Below, one piece after another: positions 1 through 8,974 of a DNA stretch of 21,394 bases. The position numbers and the translations under genes were made by a program. The stretch is from Chara braunii (Eukaryota; Streptophyta; Charophyceae; Charales; Characeae): positions 6,762,491-6,783,884 of the forward strand of contig BFEA01000008.1 in the NCBI GenBank assembly GCA_003427395.1. The letters run 5' to 3'. How positions within the stretch are numbered: the stretch's first letter is position 1; every line of letters starts with the position of its first letter. A model generated the notes under the pieces. It was not told the DNA's origin and ran no database searches. It saw nothing but the letters and a program-made list of their open reading frames with translations.

Positions 1-438
1 CATCATGACCTTTACGAAATATGTCATTATTTCAAAGAAAAGATAAAGAAAATCCCCGTCGAAAATCGTCGGAGAGGGAGGGATCCCCTCCCGGTCCTTC
101 CATCTTTGTTCCTATCTCGCATTGCCTCGTCACGACATTCTGGAAACACGACATTTTGCAACAAGAAAAAAAAAAAGCGAAAAGAAACACACAGCATGAT
201 GCCATCTGATAGCGCGGGGAGAGTGAGATCAACCCCCTCCACATCCTTGCATTGCTGCTGCCACATGCCAGCACCTCATCGTGACCTTTTTTCAAATACG
301 ACATTTAAAAAAACAAATTGCAAATGGGGAGTGTTCTACGTTGCAGTTCCTCATACGTTTGGTAGCCACTGTCAAAGCACACGTTGTAGATCAGCACACG
401 CCAAATACAGATCCAAAAGGAATGGAGCTGCTACGAAA
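1..438. other. No recognisable gene
   Basis: This stretch has mixed composition with short A-runs around 167-179 and 308-316. I see no coding pattern, RNA gene or repeat in it. Open frames here are short, overlap on both strands and run into the microsatellite that follows, so I treat them as chance. Confidence 0.6.
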
Positions 439-581
<143 letters not shown>

Positions 582-605
582 ATCAATCATTAATTGGGGT
601 GTTCT

Positions 606-641
606 GGCCCAATAAATAAGAAATAAGTTATTTATTGGGCC
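606..641. repeat. Perfect 14-bp inverted repeat, 8-nt loop
   Basis: GGCCCAATAAATAA at 606-619 is exactly complementary to TTATTTATTGGGCC at 628-641, with an 8-nt spacer. It lies just after the microsatellite. It could be a transcript hairpin, or a remnant of a short element's terminal repeats. No direct repeat around it was obvious. Confidence 0.85.
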
Positions 642-855
642 CGAAAGATCGCTACCCACAGGATTAAACATGGTATAATTTTCAGCGCGACACGTTATGG
701 TCACGGTGTCCGGATTTTTTGGTCGACCGAGTAGCCTCCACATCTATCGCTCGCGGAAGTGGCCTACATAGGCTCGCGGATTCTTCGGGCGGGCAAATGG
801 CCTCCGCATTGTCACAACATTTTCCGGTCCCACTGGTTGCCTCTGTCCAATGGAC

Positions 856-1952
856 GGGGGATCCAGCGTTCTGGATCCGCCGGACCCATTCCCCGTGGGA
901 GGGGGGTCCGACGTTATGGAAACGCCGGATCTCCTCCCAGCCAAAGGGGCAGAAGGGGGGGTGGTCCGGCATTCCGAATCCACCGGACCCTCTTCCCCGT
1001 GGAAGGGAGTCCGCCGCTCCGGAGTCCTCCCCCCCCTTTGAAATGGGAGGGGGTCCGACGTTCTGGATCCGTCGGACCCTCTTCCCCGTAGCCGGACCCC
1101 CCTCCAAATCCAGTGCGGCGAGGTTGGGGTTCGCCTCCACCCATATCCGCGTCTATGTTGGAGGGGGTCCGGGGTTCTGGATCCGAAGGACCCCTCCGTG
1201 AATTGGGAGGGGGTCCGACGTTCCGAATCCGCCGGACCCATCCGTGAATTGGGAGGAGGTCCTGCGTTTCGGATACACCGGACCCTCTTCCCCGTCTGGG
1301 GTCCGGCATTCTGGATCCGCCGGACCCCCCTTCTGCCCAAAGCGGCGGGGTTGGGGTCCGGGTCCTCCCATGTCCGCGTGTATGTTGGAGGGGGTCCGGC
1401 GTTCCGGATCCACCGAACCCCTTTGTGAATTGGGAGGGGGTCCGGTGTTCCGGACTCGGATCCGCCGGACCCCTTTTTCAAATGGGAGAGGGGTTTAGCC
1501 TTTCGGATCCGCTGGACCCCCTTTGTGGGTGGGAGGGGGTTCGGCGTGTCCGATTCGTCGTCCTATTGCTTTCAGAATTCCCCTTTATTACCGACTGGTT
1601 TGGGAGGCCCGGGCTTCCTGCCTTGTAGCGGGTATCCATTTGCAGTCCACCAATTCGGGCACCTTGCGCCCCTTTGTCCAAGGGAGGGGTCCGGCGGTCC
1701 AGATCCGCCGGATCCCCTTTTCGAATGGGAGAGAGGTCTGGCATTTAGGATCCGTCGGACCCCCGTCGTGGGTGGGAGGGGGTTCGGCGTGTCCGATTCG
1801 TCGGCCCATTGCTTTCGGTCGTCCCTTTTATTACTGACCGGTTCTAGAGGTCAGTCCTTTCCTGCCCGACATTCTGGATCTGTTTGCAGTTTACCGATTC
1901 GGGCCCCCTGCTCCCCATTGTCGAAGGGAGGGGTCCGGCGTTCCGGATCGCC
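856..1952. repeat. Array of ~29-bp GC-rich palindromes with higher-order units
   Basis: The basic unit is an imperfect palindrome with left arm GGGTCCGGCG, a short centre TTCCGGATC and right arm CGCCGGACCC. I count about 16 units, starting near 856, 903, 961, 1005, 1051, 1165, 1211, 1258, 1299, 1392, 1438, 1490, 1535, 1687, 1734, 1780 and a partial one at 1930. They are separated by 10-25 bp of sequence such as TGAATTGGGAGG, except where longer unique segments intervene. Two larger segments are themselves duplicated: about 1110-1170 with 1341-1400, and about 1524-1690 with 1768-1940. The array is read as proline/glycine/arginine-rich protein in every frame, which is a product of the repeat and not evidence of a gene. 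Confidence 0.92.
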
Positions 1953-2181
1953 ACACATCCACACTTCGTGGGAATGCGTGCTTTCCTCGCAGCTGGGAAC
2001 GGGATGGGGTAAGGCGTTCTGAGAACGCTGAGCCCTCTACTTGATGCGTTAAGGGGACGACTCCAGCGCGTCCGTGCAACAATTTTCTTCCTCAGAGTCT
2101 GTACGACGAGACCCTTCTCACGTTTCTTTTTGTTTCGGTTTCTGGTGTTATGTCCTCCCACAGTTCATTTCCATCTATGTT
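1953..2181. other. Spacer, nothing recognised
   Basis: Transition from the GC-rich palindrome array into AT-rich DNA. I see no gene, RNA or repeat here other than the fading edge of the array. Confidence 0.5.
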
Positions 2182-2706
2182 CAACAGAAAATTTTTCGAG
2201 AATTAAATAATCATTCTAAAGTAAAATTACATTCTAAATTTTAAATTTTCATTCCATCTTAAAAAATTTCATTCCAATTTTAAAATTTTCCGTCTTACTT
2301 GAAAACTTTCTTTCCAAGAATGGAGTATCCCTTCTTATTTAAACTGTATGTTAGAGATGGAATGAAAGTCAGGATGAGTTCATGAAATATTTTAATTGGA
2401 TTGTTATTCTTAGTAAGATTTCCAGTAATAAATAGGTTAATGCAATCTAAATTAGAAAATATTTGTTGTAGTAAAATAAAAATTTAATTAAAACATTTCA
2501 TAAACTCGTCCAGACTTTCATTCCGTCTTGAACAAATAGATATAGTTGCAAGGGAAAGCTTATATTTAGACGAGAGCTTGTCGAATAAAACTGAAAATTT
2601 TAGAATTGGACGAACATTGGAATTATAATTTATAAATATGAAGGATTTTTTTTTTATGCAATGTTTTTTCAACTTCCATTTCTCATGGGAATTTTTTTAT
2701 TGTTCA
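2182..2706 (-). repeat. ~500-bp AT-rich repeat, left copy
   Basis: This segment is the diverged reverse complement of 4483-4975. The match is plain over about 485 bp: for example GTAAAATTAC at 2221 pairs with GTAATTTTAC at 4947, and CTCATGGGAATTTTT near 2683 pairs with AAAAATTCCCACGAG near 4487. The outer ~38 bp are less certain. Its ends resemble each other in inverted orientation (TCAACAGAAAATTTTTCGAG at the left; reverse complement of CTCATGGGAATTTTTTTATT at the right), and GTTCAA occurs just outside both ends (about 2180 and 2702). That suggests a MITE-like element with a short target duplication, but boundaries are approximate. The alternative is that it is one long terminal inverted repeat of a larger element spanning 2182-4975. 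Confidence 0.8.
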
Positions 2707-3099
2707 AGACTCAATGAAAAGCGAAATGGTCAGTTGTTACTACGGTTTTCTACCATCTTTGCAGACTCTTTGCACGCTCGTGTCTGATGCTCCAGAAAAC
2801 TTTTGTGAGAGCCGATTTTCATTGTTTGTCATCACACCATTGAAACATGGTCACCCTGCATGCCGTGGTGATAGCATGCCAGAGTCCCAAACGACGCACA
2901 CGTCACCGGTCGATGTTATCTTCCAATATCAACTTCGTGCGGTGTTCTCGCCTTGATGATATCATCAACGACGTTGTCTGCTTGCCTTCTACTGCCAACA
3001 CAGGTCCAACGTGTGGGTCTCCTCATCCTTCTGTTTGGGGAATTTCGCCACCGGCCACTGACACCGATGACCGATATGTCCCCATGAACATGCTATCGT
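2707..3099. other. Spacer, possible 5' region of the transposase remnant
   Basis: No recognisable motif. Some plus-strand frames are open (for example 2847-3125), and codon-like texture suggests this may be the degraded N-terminal part of the gene that follows, but nothing in it can be tied to a family. Confidence 0.35.
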
Positions 3100-4482
3100 T
3101 ATCATCACGTGAAGGCAACAAATGAGGGGGGTTTGAGGTTGCTAGTTCGTCGGACGTCGACTTGCAAGTCGGAGAAGACACCACAATATCTGCCTTGTCT
3201 ATGTTGTGTGGTGCAGAAAGAAAGAGAAAATGCACGTACAGACTCAGAAAAAGAAGTGTTTTGGCATTCGCCTCCACTTTCGAACGTAGATGTAATGTAG
3301 ATAAGTGCGAGGTTGTCCTCCACAAAACATGTTGCAAGACATATCAATGTCTTTCTAAACTAAGAGGAGAGGACATGATGAAGTGTAGACGTGACTACCG
3401 CGTTCTCAAAGGGAAGGATGATAGGCGGAAGTGGTGGATAGCGAAACTCCAAAACTTTATTTCGTGAGTAAAGCATATGCCGACAGTCAAACTGATAGTG
3501 CAGTTGCACCCTGTATGCATCACTGCTTGGTGTCTTGTATTGAGCATTGGTCGAAACACGTTCAAAAAACACAATAATGACCTCAACGATGGAACAATCG
3601 ACGCTCTTCATGGCGACGACGGTCGTTCGCGGACAACAACCACCTACGCCATTACATGGTCGGCGTTGAAGGACATAATCTTGGACGAGTCTGATCCCAT
3701 GCCAGATCAGACTGAGACAGACCCGAACTTCGAGATAAGAAATCACATTCAGCTTACGTCGGTGTATGCCACAAAGAAAAACATTTTCCACAATATTCGT
3801 AGAGACTTTCCAAACTTGGTGCATGTTGCTCGTCCTATCAGGTCTTCTGCAAGATGTGGAAAGACTCCTTCTGGCATGGTCGCCTGACAAGGGTGACAGA
3901 CCACGCGAGATGCAATGAGTGCATAAAAAATAGCATCCTCATAAAGGGTGCTCTGCCCAAGCTGAGACGAGCGCTTGTCGCAAAACAGAAAAGACACATT
4001 GCATTACATTCCGCACACCCGTCGAGTCGGAACACAAAAAATAAAACAGTCTGTGTATCATCATCGATGATATAGATCAAGTGAAAACAACGATTCCCCA
4101 TGCATCAAGGAGACGATTGTCAAAAAAAATGTCAAAGAACACGATGATGAAAACAAATTTCACTGGATAATAGCGCACGGTAGGACACCATCGCTCTTTG
4201 TCCACACATGATACCTGTACTTGTCGCACGGGTCAAACTCAGTTGTCACCTTTATCGCCAAAGTGTTGAGAGATGTTCATGGACGCGAAGGGGCATTCCC
4301 ACCGACATTGCGGGTACAGGCAAACAACTGTGGGGAATAAAACAAAAACAAGTATGTGTTCGCCTTCATGGTCATGCTTGTCAAATTTCGTATATTCGAG
4401 GTCGTCGAAATAAGGTTCATGATAATGGCTCACACACACATAGACATAGATGCGAAGTTCAACTTATTCACGAAACAATCAA
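3100..4482 (+). pseudogene. Decayed DUF7869-type transposase-like gene
   Basis: Recognised by the order of motifs, not by any search. A Cys-rich segment followed by a basic helix (CCKTYQCL... then RRKWWIAKL, about 3330-3460) leads to VCITAW (about 3510) and DPMPDQ (about 3695). Next comes IFHNIRRDFP (about 3781-3810), ARCNECI (about 3907), an acidic core IIIDDIDQVKT (about 4057-4090), IAHG, then a segment ending NNC..(stop)NKNKYVFAFM (4323-4380) and HTHIDID (4431-4451). In the family I know, these correspond to C...C, VC..AW, SDPMPD, F..IW...FP, KC..C, IIDGMDQ, DNC..NKN and GHTHEDID. I infer that the last three are an RNase H-fold acidic triad. Here the reading passes through three frames, with in-frame stops near 3468, 4209 and 4332. 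The Asp of the DNC motif reads Asn (codon 4323-4325). The gene is therefore dead. It is cut off at its 3' side by the AT-rich repeat at 4483. Confidence 0.75.
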
Positions 4483-4975
4483 CAGAAAAATTCCCACGAG
4501 AAATGAAAGTTGAAAAAACATTCCTTAAAAAAAAAATCCTTTATATTTATAAATTATCATTCCAATGTTCGTCCAAATTTACAATTTTATTTGATAAATT
4601 ATCATCTAAATATGAGTTTTCTCTTCCAACTACATCTATTTGTTCAAGATGGAATGAAAGTATGAACGAGTTTATGAAATGTTTTAATTCAACTTTCATT
4701 CTCTTACAACAAATATCTTCTGATTTATATTGGATTAACCTATTTATGACTGAAAATCCTTACTTAGAATGAAAGTCCAATTAAAATATTTCATGAACTT
4801 ATCTAGACTTTCCTTCCATTTCTAGCATGCAGTTCAAATAAGAAGGGATACCCCATTTTTGGAAGAAAAATTTTCAAATAAGACAAAAAAAAATTAAAAT
4901 TTGAATGACATTTTTTAAGATGGAATGAAATTTTAAAATTTAAAATGTAATTTTACTAGAAAAAGTGAGAGTCTG
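4483..4975 (+). repeat. ~500-bp AT-rich repeat, right copy
   Basis: Inverted partner of 2182-2706. The similarity runs from CAGAAAAATTCCCACGAG at the left end to the TTTTACTAGAAAAAGTGAGAG region at the right. It carries the same internal pair of inverted motifs as the left copy. AGAAAAA occurs immediately outside both ends of the well-matched core (4484-4490 and 4958-4964), which would fit a short target duplication if the core alone were the inserted unit. Transposase-like sequence lies directly to its left, and possible further coding remains lie to its right. This favours insertion into the gene, but it does not exclude a composite element. Confidence 0.8.
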
Positions 4976-5231
4976 AAACTGGTCATGTGTATTGGTTTAA
5001 AAGGGATACACACAACGGGCGGGCAGGGTCTGAATGAGGTTTTCAGCCTTACCACGAGTCGCCTAACCCACAGGCAGACGATTTTGTGAACGAAATGGTT
5101 GGAGTGCGTATTCTTCATAAAACGTAGGAAAATTCACAAATCCGAAGGGAGACGTAAGACAAACACACAAGGGAGATGAAATGTAGATGCTTGAGTTAGT
5201 GGACCAATCATCTCAAGTAGTTCGAAAACAT
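4976..5231. other. Spacer, nothing recognised
   Basis: All three plus-strand frames contain stops and I see no motif. It may be degraded sequence of the gene on either side. Confidence 0.45.
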
Positions 5232-5745
5232 ATTGCAAAAGGAGAGCAATACGGTGTTCGTTCAAGGTGCCTTCTGGCCAGCACGAATGCCTCATAAACA
5301 AGACTTCCCATCAGTTGCGCCACATGTTCTAGACTCGCCGACAAGGAAACTTTGCTTCCTCGGTTACAAGAGAGACGCTCGGAAACCGGAGTTCAAGCCA
5401 CATGAGTCCGTCGACATCAACAACTTCGTCGTCTTCTGCACACCCGACGAGTATGTTGCAAAGGGATGCACATTATAGATTAAACGTATTATGGAGCGGG
5501 ATGATAATCGGATTCGCGTCAAGGACTAGGCACCTTGTGGAAGGGAGCGAGACTTAGCAAAGTTGTATGCAATCGCATGGGCAAAGGCATGGAAGGCCGA
5601 AACGGAATTTGATGATGGCTGACAAAACTTTGACGTCGTTGTGTGGGCATGAGCCAAGAATAAACGCTCTCAGACAACTATGCGGATCCCTAAGAGGGAG
5701 GCTTTCAATGCACATTTGTCGCTGGTCGTACCTTATAAGATGTCT
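5232..5745 (+). pseudogene. Broken reading frames, possible C-terminal part of the transposase-like gene
   Basis: An open stretch at 5233-5478 contains FPSVAPHVLD, KLCFLGYKRD and FVVFCTPDEYVAKGCT. After a stop it continues as RDDNRIRVKD (about 5494-5523), KLYAIAWAKAWKAE (about 5560-5602), VVVWA and RIPKREAF (about 5679-5702) through frameshifts and stops. The pattern of a segment with 'I.V', then 'KL..aW...W', then a closing 'RIPK' resembles the small beta-rich C-terminal module I have seen in proteins of the DUF7869 type, but the resemblance is weak. Strand and position fit a continuation of the gene at 3100-4482 across the inserted repeat. It could equally be an unrelated decayed gene. Confidence 0.35.
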
Positions 5746-5782
5746 GCATTAACGCAAGATATGAGATCTTCTTCAGACATAT

Positions 5783-6565
5783 TTGTGTAGACGTGATGGG
5801 GGAAGGAGTTTGGGTGGGGATCACCTATTCAATACGAACAACATACAACACACCGCTAATTGTTCGATTGGAATGCATTTTTCTCACTTTTTCGTTGTTT
5901 TAAGAATGTTCATATCGTCGGAGTGGAAGCGCAATGAGAAATGGGGGATGCCGGTGGAATGGGAGGACCTCCTCTCATGGAAAACAAAAACGCAAATGAG
6001 GGTTGTCGGTGTGGAGACGATCGATTGATCGACATAGGAGCCATCGCTTGAGCTGTGGTACGACGAGGAGCGACTAAAAGTTTACAACCTTGCCAAAACG
6101 GTTGAGCCTGATGCAATCAATGAAAGGCAAGGCACCGACAAATGGACCAAAGCGTTCTACGGGTTGGAGTTTGTTCACATGCAGGGGGAGAATGAGCATA
6201 ACGGATCAGTGACATGCGTGACGTTTTGTTCAAACGGTGGCCGGATACGGTGTGCAACATGGATTGAACGAACGAAGGTGTCGTTGACGGACGAAAAGAG
6301 CAACATGCAAAGGGCGACGTTGAAGCATGTCAAGCATCTATGCAACGAAATCAAAGACGCAATGTTACTCTTTATCAACGAAAGGTCGAGAATCACCATT
6401 CACGTGGCGACGACTTTAATCACATACCACAATGACGATGAAAAAAGACAGAAACTAAAAAAAACTAACACAATAATAAACTTCAATATTGTCAATCATA
6501 TTCGGCGACGGAAAAATGGCAAACGGAACAACTTGCAGTCCGTCTTGCGTCAGTGTCCGCATTAA
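5783..6565 (+). pseudogene. Unrecognised decayed coding sequence
   Basis: Frames at 5783-6028 and 6164-6565 have protein-like composition: FISSEWKRNEKWGMPVEWED, then after a stop SLELWYDEERLKVYNLAK, then FVHMQGENEHNG and a long charged segment to 6565. I do not recognise a family. The stretch lies downstream of, and on the same strand as, the transposase-like remains, so it may belong to the same element or to an accessory gene. Stops near 6028 and a frame change near 6160 show that it is not an intact exon unless introns are present. Confidence 0.3.
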
Positions 6566-7635
6566 CTGGTGTTCCGCAACCACACTAATCACTCTCTAAT
6601 AACCTGCATATGCGTGCGAGGAATGACAATGACTCACACCACTTAAGAAAGCAGTGTGTTCTATTTCATACTTCACCCCTAGTTGTGATGTTTATTTTTT
6701 TTTTCAACCCTACAATATGGACCTAGAATGGATGTTGGGACAGAGACGGCATAAGAAGTGGAGAATGTCGATAAAATAGGCGGACAAGACATCCGAGCGA
6801 CTAAAAAGACATTGTAACGCCATCGGCCTTATCACGTGGGATTTTTTTTATTACGAACCATCACTGAACTTATATCCTCGCAGTGTAAGAAGAAAAATTT
6901 ACAATCTCATGAAGGTATGCAACCACAACAGTACTTACAGAAACGAAGAGATCGCAATGTACAAACAAGTATTATACGGTTACTGGTTTGTGTTTGTCAG
7001 GGTGACACACAAATGCAGCGCAACCGTTGCATGTGTTGATGTAAGCTATCGCCAAAGGCTGGCAGTATGTACAACCCATATATAGAGACACAAGATACCG
7101 CGAAGGGACGATTGAGATTTGATGATGCGAGCGTACAAGCAGCACGTCAAACAATATTGTATTGACGAACGAGATGCAATGTTGGAATTCGTAGCTTGAA
7201 GAAGTGCCATCACAATCGGGATATTGTCAGTCATCATAAAAAAGCAAGAGTTGTAAGAGGTTCACCAGAAACACAAGAAAACAAAACTAACTACCAACTT
7301 CAACATCATGGACAGTGTACTCCGCCAAGCAAACGGGCAATGCAACAACCTTATTCACTTACGACGTTGTTGCACCTATTGACATAAGATTGTCAATGAG
7401 TCATTGCTTACAAGGTAGTTTCTTGCCATTGAGTTTTTCGTGCATTGAAGTTGGAGTAGGCGTTTCTATTTTTGTCATTAACTGTTTTAGGATTTTTTTC
7501 CCTTGTTGACAAGGTGGATTTCCTTTAGGCAACTACACATTCAACATCATTTTTCAACAAACGATGTCATATTTTTTGTAGTGTAGACCATGTAGCATAT
7601 GTCTCCAACTTGTGTAGACGTTCATAGAGTGGGCT
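6566..7635. other. Intergenic stretch without recognised gene
   Basis: AT-rich DNA with short open frames (6836-7039, 7196-7387, 7315-7509) that show no motif and overlap one another. A T-run lies at 6693-6704. I see no RNA gene, promoter or repeat that I can support. Confidence 0.45.
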
Positions 7636-7655
7636 AATATATATATATATATATT
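7636..7655. repeat. (TA)n tract upstream of the hammerhead repeat
   Basis: About 10 TA units. It forms the left border of the segment that carries the ribozyme; a longer (TA)n lies on the other side at 7868-7906. Confidence 0.9.
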
Positions 7656-7865
7656 CCATCTGGTGTGGGTGAGTGATAGTCTACTTTGATTTTGGTTAAG
7701 GTGGATTATCACTTACAGTGTAATCAGTGAGGGGATTCTACAGACTGTTGAGGGTTCAGCCTCCTGATGAGTCGGTGAAACTCCGACGAAACAGTTCGTA
7801 ACGGCCCCTCGTTTGTTGTCCTATTCTCCCTCTCTGCCTACGGTTTACCGGGCAGTTCTATTTGA

Positions 7866-7867
<2 letters not shown>
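7656..7867 (+). mobile_element. Hammerhead-bearing repeat fragment between (TA)n tracts
   Basis: The fragment has no open reading frame of note. Its 3' part, 7784-7868, is repeated with roughly 85-90 % identity by eye on the opposite strand at 20199-20286, including CCCCTCGTTTGTTGTCCT and TTTACCGGGCAGTTCT, and both copies run into (TA)n. Hammerhead motifs in plants and animals are carried by retrozymes (non-autonomous LTR elements) and by Penelope-like elements, whose terminal repeats often sit in microsatellites. The flanking (TA)n fits the second, and the type III topology fits the first. No reverse transcriptase of the Penelope type is visible nearby, so I leave the class open. Confidence 0.6.
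7743..7796 (+). ncRNA. Type III hammerhead ribozyme
   Basis: All core elements are present in order. Stem III strand (G)ACUG is at 7743-7747, with the cleavage triplet GUU at 7747-7749 and predicted cleavage after U7749. Stem I is GAGG 7750-7753 paired with CCUC 7760-7763, closed by loop GUUCAG. The invariant box CUGAUGA is at 7764-7770. Stem II is GUCGG 7771-7775 paired with CCGAC 7783-7787, with loop UGAAACU. The invariant GAAA is at 7788-7791, then the stem III strand CAGU(U) at 7792-7796. Stem I is closed by its loop and stem III is open, which makes it type III, the topology reported in plant LTR retrozymes. Stem III is only 4-5 bp, so activity may need a dimer or longer transcript. GUU obeys the NUH rule but is less favoured than GUC. 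Self-cleavage is inferred from the fold. Confidence 0.85.
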
Positions 7868-7910
<43 letters not shown>

Positions 7911-7925
7911 GAGAGAGAGAGAGAT
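7868..7925. repeat. (TA)n followed by (GA)n microsatellite
   Basis: About 39 bp of TA alternation followed by about 18 bp of GA. It abuts the 3' end of the hammerhead-bearing fragment exactly where the second copy of that fragment also meets (TA)n. Confidence 0.95.
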
Positions 7926-7944
7926 AGTTAATCCTCTCTATGTA

Positions 7945-7980
7945 AACAATGTTAAAAAAAAAAACACGAGCAACATTGTT
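7945..7980. repeat. 9-bp perfect hairpin with A-rich loop
   Basis: AACAATGTT (7945-7953) is the exact reverse complement of AACATTGTT (7972-7980), around an 18-nt A-rich loop. No T-run follows, so it is not a clear terminator. Function unknown. Confidence 0.55.
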
Positions 7981-8740
7981 GTCTAAACATAATTTGAATT
8001 TTCAATGTTCACCCCTTATTTTCAAATGATACTTTGAAAATGTAATATTTAGACAACCACGCCGCGGCGGGGGGGGGAAAGGGTGCAGGAGGGCAGGGGC
8101 AAAGGGGATGGGGAAAAGGGGAGGGCATTTACGGGGAGAACACAACACTTCAGTAAGAATTAAATACATGTCAGCAAACATAAGAATACCAAACAAACCA
8201 ATGCAATAATGAAACACCCCATATATATACTACCAGTCATATGTATTTTAGAGTATGGTATTCAATATGTTTCTCTAAACTTAACGCATTAGCCGAAAAA
8301 AAAACAGAAAATTCCGTGATTTTATACTGTGAAAGATATTAAATGTTAATCGATATGCTTGAAAAGTATAATAAAACCCATCATGAAGACCCCTATAGCT
8401 TCACATAATGGCAATGAAATTGTAACACCCCCCAAATTCTGTAAGAAAATGATGTAAAATTTATGGTCAACAGGACCACAAAATACAAACAAATGTGGGG
8501 TAACTCTAAGAAATCAAGTTAATAAAACATAAAAAATCACCAAAATCATTGTGAAAAGGACAATTTCGATTTCGTTCAAAAAATATAAAGTGTTCATTTT
8601 GTCGAAATCACTGTTACTTCGCATCGGGATTCCCAGTAAAACTACCTGATCAAGTTGTCCTTTGGGGGTCTGCAAATATACTGCTTCACAACTTTTTCGG
8701 TGAAAACTTTTTTTAAGAGAACCTGTCAGGATGCAGACCC
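7981..8740. other. AT-rich spacer with a G-rich island and an LTR-like start
   Basis: A purine-rich island lies at 8060-8130, preceded by the 10-bp palindrome CGCCGCGGCG. At 8421, TGTAACACCC resembles the usual 5' end of many plant gypsy LTRs, but I found no second copy, no primer-binding site and no target duplication, so an LTR here is only a possibility. No gene is supported. Confidence 0.35.
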
Positions 8741-8744
8741 CTGC

Positions 8745-8876
8745 TAAACCCTGACCACCGCAAGTCTTCGAGAAGGGACGGCCGCTCCAAGGGCAACCAC
8801 AAGAACCAGGATTACAGGCAGTACGACGCAAGAAGGGATGATGAAGATAGAACAAACAAGTCTCACAAGGATTGAT
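8745..8876 (+). pseudogene. Short Arg/Asp-rich reading frame, possible gag debris
   Basis: One plus-strand frame stays open for about 45 codons and is rich in charged residues (HRKSSRRDGRSKGNHKN, then RRDDEDRTNKSHKD) before a stop near 8873. Such tails occur at the C-terminus of some retrotransposon gag proteins, but no zinc knuckle or other gag motif is visible. It could also be chance. Treat as a weak hint only. Confidence 0.15.
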
Positions 8877-8974
8877 CCCCAGAGCAGTATGGCAGATAAA
8901 CTCGCCAGCCTGAGGCATCTGTCCTCCTGCCCGGATACTAGCAAGGTTTTTAACTACCTCTTAATGACACATAA

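Noticed and set aside
719-840. Start of the palindrome array extending left of 850
   Set aside because: The segment is GC-rich but lacks the GGGTCCG/CGGACCC arms, so I left it out of the array.
682-2022. Long proline/glycine/arginine-rich open frames on both strands
   Set aside because: They come from the GC-rich palindrome array, which lacks stop codons in all frames; the same residues recur with the repeat period and overlap on both strands.
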